Positions 1 through 7,924 of a DNA stretch of 64,000 bases are shown in pieces (positions within the stretch are counted from its first letter, which is position 1; the number at the start of each line of letters is the position of its first letter). Below the pieces are notes generated by a model. The model worked only from the letters and a program-made list of their open reading frames with translations. It had not been told where the DNA came from and ran no database searches. Origin of the DNA: Flavobacterium foetidum (GTDB taxonomy: Bacteria; Bacteroidota; Bacteroidia; Flavobacteriales; Flavobacteriaceae); NCBI RefSeq assembly GCF_004634245.1, contig NZ_SJTF01000003.1, positions 372,001 to 436,000 of the forward strand, read 5' to 3'. The position numbers were made by a program, and so were the translations under genes.

Positions 1-94
1 AAACGACCAGCCCTTTATAAAAATGATCAAAAACATTTTTATAAACAGTTTTATTTTGTTTCTTAAGTTCTTCTAAAACAATATTAATTTCCAA
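1..94 (-). CDS. 5' end of a gene cut by the window edge; possible ECF sigma factor
   Basis: On the minus strand an open frame runs off the left edge. It reads EINIVLEELKKQNKTVYKN, then VFDHFYKGLVV. The charged helix followed by an F-x-x-F-Y-x-x-L-V motif resembles region 2 at the start of Bacteroidota ECF sigma factors. No ATG is available; the TTG at 92-94 is the best start and gives MEINIVLEELKK. A good vegetative promoter lies about 33 nt upstream (128-157). Only 31 residues are visible, so the family is a guess from N-terminal appearance. The gene is separated from the PUL by the terminator at 302-333. Confidence 0.4.
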   Translation of the reverse strand, partial: MEINIVLEELKKQNKTVYKNVFDHFYKGLVV

Positions 95-127
95 AATAAA
101 AAGTAAAGCCGATTTAAAAGTAAAAAA

Positions 128-157
128 CAAATCTATATAATTTTACAACATCATCAA
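128..157 (-). promoter_or_regulatory. Bacteroidota-type promoter for the left-edge gene
   Basis: Read on the minus strand, TTG (155-157) and TAGATTTG (128-135) are separated by 19 bp. This matches the TTG-N19-TAnnTTTG form of flavobacterial vegetative promoters. It drives transcription leftwards into the gene starting near position 94. The rest of 95-301 is AT-rich and I see no other feature. Confidence 0.6.
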
Positions 158-301
158 ACTGGAGTCATCTTCTTTTCTGTCGTAAAAAGGATATGGCTTA
201 TTTAACTTGAGGTTAAAAATTTTGAATCCGTAAGTAATTACTTCTTATAGTTTTTGAACTGGCTTTTCCTTAAACTTAAATTTCAAAAAATTTGAAAAAC
301 C

Positions 302-333
302 AAAGGCTTTAAACAATATTATTTAAAGCCTTT
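302..333 (-). terminator. Rho-independent terminator of the left PUL operon
   Basis: A perfect 12-bp inverted repeat, AAAGGCTTTAAA / TTTAAAGCCTTT, encloses an 8-nt loop. On the minus strand it is followed by a T-rich run. It lies 31 nt past the stop codon of the GH43-like gene and probably marks the left end of the PUL. Confidence 0.8.
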
Positions 334-364
334 TACTATTTTGAAACATTTATTTCTGTGCAAT

Positions 365-1954
365 TTATTTCTCCACCAAAACCAAATCATCCACATAACA
401 ATATGCATTCGCTTTTCCATCAGCCAAAAAACCAATCTCTACCTTTCCTTCTTTAACAATGATATTCGAAATGGTAATGGTTTTCCACAATGCGTTTTCC
501 CCTTTAATAGTATAAGAGAACTTCTTGTTATTGCTGAGCGCATACATTTCTAAATTCGTAAAATCGGTGCTGTTTTTTATTTTGGCAGAAAGCGTGTAAA
601 CACCGTCTTTCAGTTTTACGAATGGCGAAGAAGCGATAGTTTGAAAAATCTTTCTTTTAAAATCTATTTTATCACTGATTTCAAGACTTTTTTCGCCAAT
701 AACCGTTTTTCGTTCTTCTTCGGTATTAAAATGATTTAAAACTGGCGAAATTGAATCTAACGAAATCTTATTGCCTTGAATCACTTCAGAAAACCAGCCC
801 GTCAACTGAATCTGAACCGGTTTTACAGGACTCGGAATATGCCTGCGGTCGGCTTCAAAACTGGCATTTTTTATGTAGTTATTATCTTTTGCTACTTCCC
901 ATCTTCCCGTTTTTTCTTCCAGATTCCATGAATTTAGCGAATTAAAATAAGGAGTTGTACCTTCAAACGAAATGGGACACCATTGATTATAACCTAATCC
1001 GTTTCCAGCAAAATTGGCCCAGCGGTCGCCACAAAACACAATCGTTTCTTGTTTACTGCCTTTTACAGAGAAGAAAAATCCGGTTTGAGAAATGTGGGCA
1101 AAATCATCTTCTGTACCTTTCATTACCTGCATATCATTTGTCGGAACATAAGTTCCACGAATATCGTCTGCTACCAAATAATAAGCAAAAGAGGCATCCC
1201 AGCCATAAATATTGGACGCAAACATATAATATTTGTTTTTGTACTTAAACATACAGTTTCCCTCACGGCTTTCGCCTTTAAAAACCTCTGTACAATCCAA
1301 AAGATTTATTTTTTCGTCTTTAATACCAATTTCAGAAACATAGATTTTATTTCGACCTCGTCCGTAAGAATAAATTAAATAGGACTTTCCCGTATCTTCA
1401 TCTGTAAAAACAGTCTGGTCGCCAGTGTTGCTCGTTCCAATCATTTTTTCCATATTGATTTTCTGATGCCATTCAAACTGACCCGTCGGCGAGTCCGAAA
1501 GTGTAATCAATACTTCTGAGTCGTGCTGTACGAACATTGCATATTTTTTCCATTCTTTGATGTAAGCAACACCCAAACGTCCGACCCAGGTTTTGCCGTT
1601 TTTATTTACTTTTTCTTTGGTCAAAACATCGGCTTCAAAAGTCCAATTAACCAAATCTGTAGAGCTGTAACAGGTTACCGCCTGAAAAGTTGATGTTGGC
1701 AACGTTACCGCAGGATTATTGCGATAAACATCTGCCTCTTCATATTGAACGCCATACCAATAATATTTCTGAATACCGCTTATAGGATCTTTAAATTTAA
1801 AAATACCGCCACCCTGACTGTAAATGGGTTTTCCGTCTTTGGTCTTCCAAAAAGAATCATTTTTAATATTCAACAACTGCGCTTCAACAACTGAACCGTT
1901 AAAACAGCATATAAAAATTAAAAGTATTTTGAACAAAAGGGTATTGTTATTCAT
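365..1954 (-). CDS. Secreted GH43-like glycosidase with C-terminal carbohydrate-binding-like domain
   Basis: The 529-residue protein has an N-terminal signal peptide (hydrophobic run to about residue 25). A five-bladed beta-propeller of the GH43 type follows, about residues 40-350, with repeated blade motifs such as CYSSTDLVNW, GDQTVFTDEDTGKSYLIYS and VFCGDRWANF. From about residue 365 (NYIKNASFEADRR) to the end lies a beta-sandwich resembling CBM4/9-type modules, ending YCYVDDLVLVEK. GH43 and related propellers typically remove arabinose, galactose or xylose from pectin side chains; the exact specificity cannot be read here. It is the last gene of the minus operon that starts at 11542 and is followed by a strong terminator. 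The GH28 gene upstream ends 17 bp before this start. Confidence 0.75.
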   Translation of the reverse strand: MNNNTLLFKILLIFICCFNGSVVEAQLLNIKNDSFWKTKDGKPIYSQGGGIFKFKDPISGIQKYYWYGVQYEEADVYRNNPAVTLPTSTFQAVTCYSSTDLVNWTFEADVLTKEKVNKNGKTWVGRLGVAYIKEWKKYAMFVQHDSEVLITLSDSPTGQFEWHQKINMEKMIGTSNTGDQTVFTDEDTGKSYLIYSYGRGRNKIYVSEIGIKDEKINLLDCTEVFKGESREGNCMFKYKNKYYMFASNIYGWDASFAYYLVADDIRGTYVPTNDMQVMKGTEDDFAHISQTGFFFSVKGSKQETIVFCGDRWANFAGNGLGYNQWCPISFEGTTPYFNSLNSWNLEEKTGRWEVAKDNNYIKNASFEADRRHIPSPVKPVQIQLTGWFSEVIQGNKISLDSISPVLNHFNTEEERKTVIGEKSLEISDKIDFKRKIFQTIASSPFVKLKDGVYTLSAKIKNSTDFTNLEMYALSNNKKFSYTIKGENALWKTITISNIIVKEGKVEIGFLADGKANAYCYVDDLVLVEK

Positions 1955-1971
1955 CTTTCTAAAAATTTAAA

Positions 1972-3342
1972 TCAGTTTTGAGTGCTAAAGTTTTTCACAT
2001 TTTCATGAATGGATTTTTCTCCCTGAACATTTTGGGCCGTCACATTTTTAAGAAAAACATTTTCAACTGGAAGTTCTTTCTGCGCCAAAATTCTAGAGAT
2101 AAATTTGACGTTTGTGGCTTTTACATTTTCAAGATACACATTCTGAATCGGTGTAAGTCTTCTTTCGATTGTCGGAACTAAATTTCGCCATTGGTACAAA
2201 ACATCGGTTTCAATGCCGAGAATTCCTTCGTCGATTTTCCCTGAAGTTATATTGGTCATGTGAATGTTCTTTACATAACCGCCCCTTCGTTCATTGGTTT
2301 TAATGAATAAAAGATGATTGAGTTTGGCTCCATCTACCACCGTACAATTATCAATAAAAACATTTTCGATACCGCCCGAAAGTTCACTTCCAATAGCAAC
2401 TAATTGATGTCCATTTTTGACGGTACAGTTTCGCATTACAATATTTTTTGAAGGCGTATTCAATCTCCAAGCATCCTGATTACTTCCCGATTTAATTGCA
2501 ATAGCATCGTCTCCTTGGTCAAAAACACAATTTTCAATCAAAACATTCTGACTCATTTCGGGATCTACACCATCGTTATTATGTCCGTGAGCGTAAACAT
2601 TCAGATTTCGAAGCACTACATCTTTAGACAGAAAAGGATGAATCGTCCAAAACGGACTGTTGGTAATTGTCACCCCTTCCATCAAAATATTTTCGCATCT
2701 GTTAAACTGAATAAACTGCGGACGAAAATTGGCTGTATCATTTACCATCTGTCTGTCTTTCATAGGTTTGTTGTAAGAAGCCAGATAATACAACCTTTTC
2801 AAGCTTTCCATATGTGCTTTGGGTCTTGCAAACCATTGTTTCCAAACGTCCATTTTGGCTTTTAATTCTCCCTCTCCCGTAATGGCAATATTTTTACATT
2901 GATAAGCATAAATCAAAGGCGAATAATTATAACATTCATAACCTTCCCAAGTTGAACGTACGGCTGGCAGGTAATCTTTTGGATTTTCTGAAAAAAGCAA
3001 AACCGCGCCTTTTTTCAAATGCAGATTTACATTGCTTTTAAAATGAATTTTCTTTGTTAACCATTCTCCTTCCGGAACAACCACTGTTCCGCCACCCGAT
3101 TTGCTGGCCTTAGCAATAGCTTTACTGATGGCCTCAGAAGTTTTATTCAAGTCTCCCGCAACAGCACCAAAATCTGTAATCGGGAATTCTTTACAGTTGC
3201 TAAAATCTGGAATTTTTATCGCTGGCATTTCAAAAGGCGCTTTTACAGTCACTTCTTTTAAAGTTACTCCTGACTTGTTTTTCTTGAACGATACAAAAAC
3301 AAACGAAATCAATAAAGCCGTACAAAATATTATTTTTTTCAT
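1972..3342 (-). CDS. GH28 polygalacturonase / rhamnogalacturonan hydrolase family protein
   Basis: The 456-residue right-handed beta-helix protein has a signal peptide. It carries the GH28 catalytic set: NNDGVD (D257, D260), QGDDAIAIKSG (D278, D279), GHQLVAIGSE (H312) and FIKTNERRGG (K348, R352). These aspartates perform inverting hydrolysis of galacturonate linkages in the family. The N-terminal part includes the pectate-lyase-3-like segment ITDFGAVAGD typical of bacterial members. The likely substrate is a galacturonosyl linkage in RG-I or unsaturated oligomers; exo or endo action is undetermined. It lies in the minus operon between the PL11 lyase and the GH43-like gene. The 250 bp before its start hold a large inverted repeat. 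Confidence 0.9.
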   Translation of the reverse strand: MKKIIFCTALLISFVFVSFKKNKSGVTLKEVTVKAPFEMPAIKIPDFSNCKEFPITDFGAVAGDLNKTSEAISKAIAKASKSGGGTVVVPEGEWLTKKIHFKSNVNLHLKKGAVLLFSENPKDYLPAVRSTWEGYECYNYSPLIYAYQCKNIAITGEGELKAKMDVWKQWFARPKAHMESLKRLYYLASYNKPMKDRQMVNDTANFRPQFIQFNRCENILMEGVTITNSPFWTIHPFLSKDVVLRNLNVYAHGHNNDGVDPEMSQNVLIENCVFDQGDDAIAIKSGSNQDAWRLNTPSKNIVMRNCTVKNGHQLVAIGSELSGGIENVFIDNCTVVDGAKLNHLLFIKTNERRGGYVKNIHMTNITSGKIDEGILGIETDVLYQWRNLVPTIERRLTPIQNVYLENVKATNVKFISRILAQKELPVENVFLKNVTAQNVQGEKSIHENVKNFSTQN

Positions 3343-3378
3343 GATGAAATTGATTTTAATCTTAAGTATTATTTTCTT

Positions 3379-3590
3379 GCATTAGCCAGGGCATTCGCTT
3401 TTAAAAAATAAAAAAAAGTTGGCCACGAACTACACGAATTGTCACTAATTTTTATCCAATTTAAAATTGAATTGTACTAATTCAGTCTGTTCTTAAGAAT
3501 TTGTGTAATAAAAAAATAGTTACAATTCGTGTTTATTAGTGTAATTCGTGGCGGAAACTTTTAAATGCGAATGTCGTGTGCATTAGCTCT
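3379..3590. repeat. Long imperfect inverted-repeat element between PL11 and GH28 genes
   Basis: Two arms of about 70 bp face each other. The left arm contains CATTAGCCAGGGCATTCGC, TTTTAAAA, and at 3422 GCCACGAACTACACGAATTG. The right arm, on the other strand, contains GCTAATGC...ACATTCGC, TTTAAAAG and GCCACGAATTACAC. The arms flank an AT-rich centre of roughly 70 bp. No ORF is present. It resembles a MITE or flavobacterial extragenic palindrome; which of the two cannot be decided from one copy. It lies inside an apparent operon. Confidence 0.6.
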
Positions 3591-3593
3591 CAA

Positions 3594-5444
3594 CTATTTC
3601 TTATCTGATACCAATACAATATTTGGTTTTGGAGCAGGCTTCATGTCTGTCCCCATATAAAAACTAGTATGCGGAGGCTGATTGTAGCCAACATTTTGCC
3701 ACGCAATGCTCAATCTGTACTGCGGATCGTGCATGAGCGTATATTGTCTGATTTCGGTCGGAATTGTGGTAGAATAAATTCGCAGCTCTTTATTGTCTTC
3801 CGACCTCAAAATCAATTCCTCACGCCAATCGCCCAGAATATCGGCCGAAAGTGCCGGTGTCGATTTTGTGCCATTGTTGGAAACCGCTCCATTGGCAGTA
3901 AACAAACGGCCTTTACCATATTTATCTATATAATTTGAATTCAGTATTTCACGTGATGTGTCGCCGTCCCAATAAATTAAGAAGTTAATTGAACTTGGTG
4001 CTTTTCCAATGACATTGCCTTTCATATCATATAAATTAGCAGAACCTGACCACCAGAACTGAGCGCCTTTTCTAGTTGGATCAATATTGTCTGCAACGCC
4101 TCTGCCGACATCTTCATTTAGAGAATCGGTAAATAAGACTTTTCCATCAGCAGCGGCAAAAATAGTAACCCCAGGCCCTTTTGTTCCATTTTCTATTTCA
4201 TGAATTCCAAAAACTTCTAATCCTGGAAGATCCGGATCTAAATCTGAAACATGAATGGCATCCCCATGTCTGAAACCTGTTGTGTACAACCCTTTTCCGT
4301 TGTCATCAACACACATCGAACCGTAAATAATTTCATCTTTTCCATCATTATCCACATCCGTAACTGTAAGATTATGATTTCCCATTCCCGAATAGGGATT
4401 CTCAGAATCTTTACTATCAAAAACCCATCTTGAAGTTAGTTTTTGATCTTTAAAATCCCATGCTGCCAAAACTGTTCTTCCATAATAACCACGGCACATT
4501 ACAACGCTTGGATGAATGCCGTCGAGATAAGCAACACAAGCCAAAAAACGGTCCATACGGTTTCCTTTAGTATCATTTCCGCCGCTGCCACCATATCCTC
4601 CCCAACCAGCCAAGTCGCCTCTTTCGGGAATATAATCGACTGTTGTAATGAGTTTTCCTGTTTTTCCGTTAAAGACAGAAAGGTATTCAGGGCCTTTCAA
4701 AATTTTTCCGAAAGTTGGCGAATTTGAATCTCGATCAACCCAGTCTTTTGTTGCATCTCCTACAACATTATTCTGACTGTCTCTGGTGCCATCTGCTGTT
4801 TTGCATACAAACTCCGAAATTCCGTCTCCATCCAAATCGTACACCATAAACTGCGTATAATGTGCGCCTTCGCGAATGTTCTTTCCTAAATTGATTTCCC
4901 ACAAAAATTTACCTTCCAAAGTATAGGCCTGAAAAATAGGCGGATCGGTAATTCCGGTATGAGAATTGTCGTGTCCTTTACCGGTCATGTGCACCACAAA
5001 ATCGTACTTTCCGTCACCATCCAAATCACCCACCGAAAGATCATTTGCCGTATAACCTTCAATTTGTTTTAAGACAATCGACAAATAATCTTTATCAGGA
5101 CTCGAAGCCGGAATCGTAAAGCTTCCTTTTGCATCAGATTCTTTTCCTTTTAAAACCGTTTTTACAAACCAAGTATTTTCTTCTTGAGGATTAGCATTGG
5201 TATCTACAAAGTTTGTTGCGCCAGTTATCGGTTTGTCATTTAATTTCACTGCTTTTCCAGAACCGTTTTTTCGATATAAATTAAAAGCCAAATCGTCTGG
5301 GTCTGTTCCTAAAACCCTCCAGCTGATAAAAAACTGTCCTTTGTCTTTAATGGCAATAAGACCGCGGTCTAGGTCTTCCATCTGTCTTTGCGCAAAAACA
5401 GAAACCGTTAAAAATGAAACTATTAATAGAATTATATTTTTCAT
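3594..5444 (-). CDS. PL11 rhamnogalacturonan lyase
   Basis: The 616-residue protein has a signal peptide (MKNIILLIVSFLTVSVFAQ). The mature start RQMEDLDRGLIAIKD...ISWRVLGTD is the PL11 hallmark. An eight-bladed beta-propeller of calcium-binding repeats follows, with blades such as DLSVGDLDGDGKYDF, YDLDGDGISEFVCKTADGT and TVTDVDNDGKDEIIYGSMC. PL11 enzymes (YesW and YesX of Bacillus subtilis) cleave the Rha-alpha-1,4-GalA bond of the RG-I backbone by beta-elimination with Ca2+. The length equals a single-domain family member with no extra binding module. It is the clearest pointer to RG-I as substrate and supplies unsaturated oligosaccharides for the GH105 enzymes. Confidence 0.93.
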   Translation of the reverse strand: MKNIILLIVSFLTVSVFAQRQMEDLDRGLIAIKDKGQFFISWRVLGTDPDDLAFNLYRKNGSGKAVKLNDKPITGATNFVDTNANPQEENTWFVKTVLKGKESDAKGSFTIPASSPDKDYLSIVLKQIEGYTANDLSVGDLDGDGKYDFVVHMTGKGHDNSHTGITDPPIFQAYTLEGKFLWEINLGKNIREGAHYTQFMVYDLDGDGISEFVCKTADGTRDSQNNVVGDATKDWVDRDSNSPTFGKILKGPEYLSVFNGKTGKLITTVDYIPERGDLAGWGGYGGSGGNDTKGNRMDRFLACVAYLDGIHPSVVMCRGYYGRTVLAAWDFKDQKLTSRWVFDSKDSENPYSGMGNHNLTVTDVDNDGKDEIIYGSMCVDDNGKGLYTTGFRHGDAIHVSDLDPDLPGLEVFGIHEIENGTKGPGVTIFAAADGKVLFTDSLNEDVGRGVADNIDPTRKGAQFWWSGSANLYDMKGNVIGKAPSSINFLIYWDGDTSREILNSNYIDKYGKGRLFTANGAVSNNGTKSTPALSADILGDWREELILRSEDNKELRIYSTTIPTEIRQYTLMHDPQYRLSIAWQNVGYNQPPHTSFYMGTDMKPAPKPNIVLVSDKK

Positions 5445-5595
5445 GATTGATGATTTATTATGAAAATTTCACGCAGATTTAAAATGATTTTGGCAGATTA
5501 GCACAGATTTTTCAGGTATTCTTGTCATAGAAACCAGAATGACAAACTGTACTTAACAATAAGACAAAAAATCTCAGAACTTAGAGCCTTTAGAA
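5445..5595. other. Intergenic spacer with remnants of dispersed repeats
   Basis: No gene. It holds the words CACGCAGATT and GGCAGATTAGCACAGATT, and at 5537-5555 GAATGACAAACTGTACTTA. The latter is nearly identical to the right end of the inverted-repeat element at 27860-28008, so it may be a decayed copy. Confidence 0.4.
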
Positions 5596-7722
5596 TCAAA
5601 ACATTTTTTGGAATCCTTCGCTTTTTACTTTCCATGTTCCATCTTTAGGGAAACCCGGATTCTCTTCATTTGTTCCATCCCAGCCTGCGCACATCATCGC
5701 TACTGCGGTCAGCAATCCGCCATTTCCAGGGAGATAAAGCGTTAAACGTTCTGCTTGATAATTATGCCCGTTTTTTAAATAGGTATTCGTTGTCACATTC
5801 ATAAACAAGGCATCAATTGCTTTTTCTGGCATTTTCAGACGAGCGGCAGACATGGCGGTCATTGGGAAATCCCAACCCCAAGTTTTATCCCAAGACCAAG
5901 TATTCCAAACTAAATCGAAAGTGTTTTTCATGATTTTTTTATCCAATAAAGAAGTTTCAGGAAGCATTCCGAAAGTTCCCAAAACGGAAGGATGGTCGGT
6001 TTTAAATTCCGGATTGGTATACGAATCTGTTGCACTTTCTGTCGCCAGATAAACGTTATCTGAAATTGGCAATGGAGACAATTTCGCCAAAACCGTTTCC
6101 CATTTTTCAGGTACTTTTTGGTTTAATTTTTTCTTCCATGCAATTGCCGTTTTCAAAGCCCAGTTCCAATACGCCAACTCATAAGTCGGATTAAAAGTTT
6201 CCATTGCCTTAAAACGTTCTTGCGCAGGAATAACGCCCGGCCCTAAAACATAACGGTCTTTTTTAGCATCGTAATTCGCAAACGAAGCCATAAAATCTGC
6301 GGTTGCAAAAACTCTTTCGCTGTATAAATCTAAAGTTGCTTTTTCGGGTTTATTGCGATACAGCAATTCGGCATAGGTAATAAAATGCGGTTGCTGCCAA
6401 ATCAAAAACGAACCTACAGAGGACGGACTTTCGTTACCATCAGGATCGGTCATTTTCTGCCATCTTGCTCCTTCAAAACCTTGTCTTTTGGCAATATTTT
6501 TTGCTTTATCAAAAACTTTCTGATACCACGGAAGACTTTTTTCTAATAAATCTGCTCTGTTCCAAAGCGCAAAATGAACACCGTGCCACCAATGCATTTC
6601 CAAATGCGGTTTTCCATACCAACTGTTATAGGTTAAACCCGTTTCTTGCGGAGGCACTTTTCCTGCACATTGCACTTTGGTTAGATACTGCGACAAAATT
6701 ACTCTGCGTTCCAATTCGTTGGCACGAGGGTCTGTGCTTCCCGAAAAATCAACTGCTGCACCGCTTTTCCAAAATTGTTCCCAGCCTTTGCTGCTGCTGT
6801 TTTCAATAACCGAAAAAGAAGAATTTGAAACTGGTTTTTCCGCTAAAGCGAACAAACAGCTTAATTCAAAAGTATCTGTATTTGAAGGTTCTAAAACAAA
6901 ATAATGTTCCCCTGTTTTCTTAATCTGCGCGTTTCCTTTCCAGTTTAAACTCACATTGTATGAAATGCTGTCCATCACATGGGTTACAACCACCTGCGTT
7001 TTAGATTTTTCAGACAAAGTACTTTTATAATCCTGTTTGCCTTCCCATTTTGTTCCCATATCAGCCCAATCTCCTGTTGGAAAAGGAATACGTAAACTGA
7101 TTTTCAGTCGTTTTTCTTTCAATAAAGTCGATTTTACTTTTACTCCTATTTCGTCTTTTTCCTGATGCGAAGCAGTATAAACGGTTACCGGAGTTCCTTC
7201 CACTTCAAAATAGCTTTCAATTTCGCCTGTCCATAAATTCAATTTTTGAGAAATCGCCTTAAGGTCGCTTGGTTGCACAAGACTTCCATCTTTTTTAGTG
7301 ATTTCAAAACCTAAATTTCCCAATTGCAATAAATGCGGATTCTGCCTAAACCAGTTTACCGCCTCCACTCTTCTCGCCGGTTCCTTAATCTGAACCGTGT
7401 ATGAAATATCTCTTCCGTATTGTTTGTAATCTCTTAAAGTCTCTGAAAACTTATAACCGTTTACATTTTTATAACTGTCCCAACCCCATTCTGACTGTGT
7501 TCCTAATGGAATTCCGTTTTGATAGGTTTTGGGAAAAGTCTGCAATCCCGTTGCGTCTACCGTAAAGGCAAAAGCGCCATTCCCGACTGTTAAAGAAGCC
7601 AGTGTGTCGATGGCTGTAATTTGAACATTATGTCGTGTTACCAAGGCTTTGCGGTTTATTTTCTGTTGTGCCGACAACGAAATCGAAAATAAAGCTGCGA
7701 TAATTAATTGATATTTTTTCAT
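5596..7722 (-). CDS. Six-hairpin (alpha/alpha)6 glycosidase, GH65-like
   Basis: The 708-residue protein has a signal peptide (MKKYQLIIAALFSISLSAQ). An N-terminal beta-sandwich of about 300 residues precedes a helical toroid, with motifs YNSWYGKPHLEMHWWHGVHF, ALWNRADLLEKSLPWY and GWDFPMTAMSAARL. This order (super-sandwich plus (alpha/alpha)6 barrel) is that of clan GH-L and related families, and GH65 is my closest guess. The substrate is not recognisable. Its position between the DUF4450 protein and the RG-I lyase suggests action on RG-I oligosaccharides or side chains in the periplasm. A nested palindrome fills the gap before its start. Confidence 0.6.
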   Translation of the reverse strand: MKKYQLIIAALFSISLSAQQKINRKALVTRHNVQITAIDTLASLTVGNGAFAFTVDATGLQTFPKTYQNGIPLGTQSEWGWDSYKNVNGYKFSETLRDYKQYGRDISYTVQIKEPARRVEAVNWFRQNPHLLQLGNLGFEITKKDGSLVQPSDLKAISQKLNLWTGEIESYFEVEGTPVTVYTASHQEKDEIGVKVKSTLLKEKRLKISLRIPFPTGDWADMGTKWEGKQDYKSTLSEKSKTQVVVTHVMDSISYNVSLNWKGNAQIKKTGEHYFVLEPSNTDTFELSCLFALAEKPVSNSSFSVIENSSSKGWEQFWKSGAAVDFSGSTDPRANELERRVILSQYLTKVQCAGKVPPQETGLTYNSWYGKPHLEMHWWHGVHFALWNRADLLEKSLPWYQKVFDKAKNIAKRQGFEGARWQKMTDPDGNESPSSVGSFLIWQQPHFITYAELLYRNKPEKATLDLYSERVFATADFMASFANYDAKKDRYVLGPGVIPAQERFKAMETFNPTYELAYWNWALKTAIAWKKKLNQKVPEKWETVLAKLSPLPISDNVYLATESATDSYTNPEFKTDHPSVLGTFGMLPETSLLDKKIMKNTFDLVWNTWSWDKTWGWDFPMTAMSAARLKMPEKAIDALFMNVTTNTYLKNGHNYQAERLTLYLPGNGGLLTAVAMMCAGWDGTNEENPGFPKDGTWKVKSEGFQKMF

Positions 7723-7760
7723 TGGGTTAGTTTTTTGGTTTCTAATTGAAATGAAATTTT

Positions 7761-7901
7761 AACCGCAAAGCACGCAAGTTTTTTTACTAAACATTACGTT
7801 TTAAAACGCAAAGTCCGCAAAGCTTTATCTACACAAAGCTTTGCGGACTTTGCGTTTTTTTAGAATTCCAAAAGCAAAAAAAACTTGCGTGCTTTGCGGT
7901 T
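7761..7901. repeat. Nested perfect palindrome (25-bp outer, 23-bp inner stems)
   Basis: The outer arms 7761-7785 and 7877-7901 are exact reverse complements and begin AACCGCAAAGCACGCAAG. The inner arms 7803-7825 and 7836-7858 are also exact, with core CGCAAAGTCCGCAAAGC and a 10-nt loop. Both stems use the word GCAAAG. A relative lies at 16056-16158. It separates two genes of the minus operon and would form a very stable RNA structure. Confidence 0.9.
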
Positions 7902-7924
7902 AAATCTCAAGCTGTTTCATATTA

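Noticed and set aside
365..1954. Plus-strand frames of 64-109 residues opposite the GH43-like gene
   Set aside because: They are antisense shadows with no motif and biased composition.
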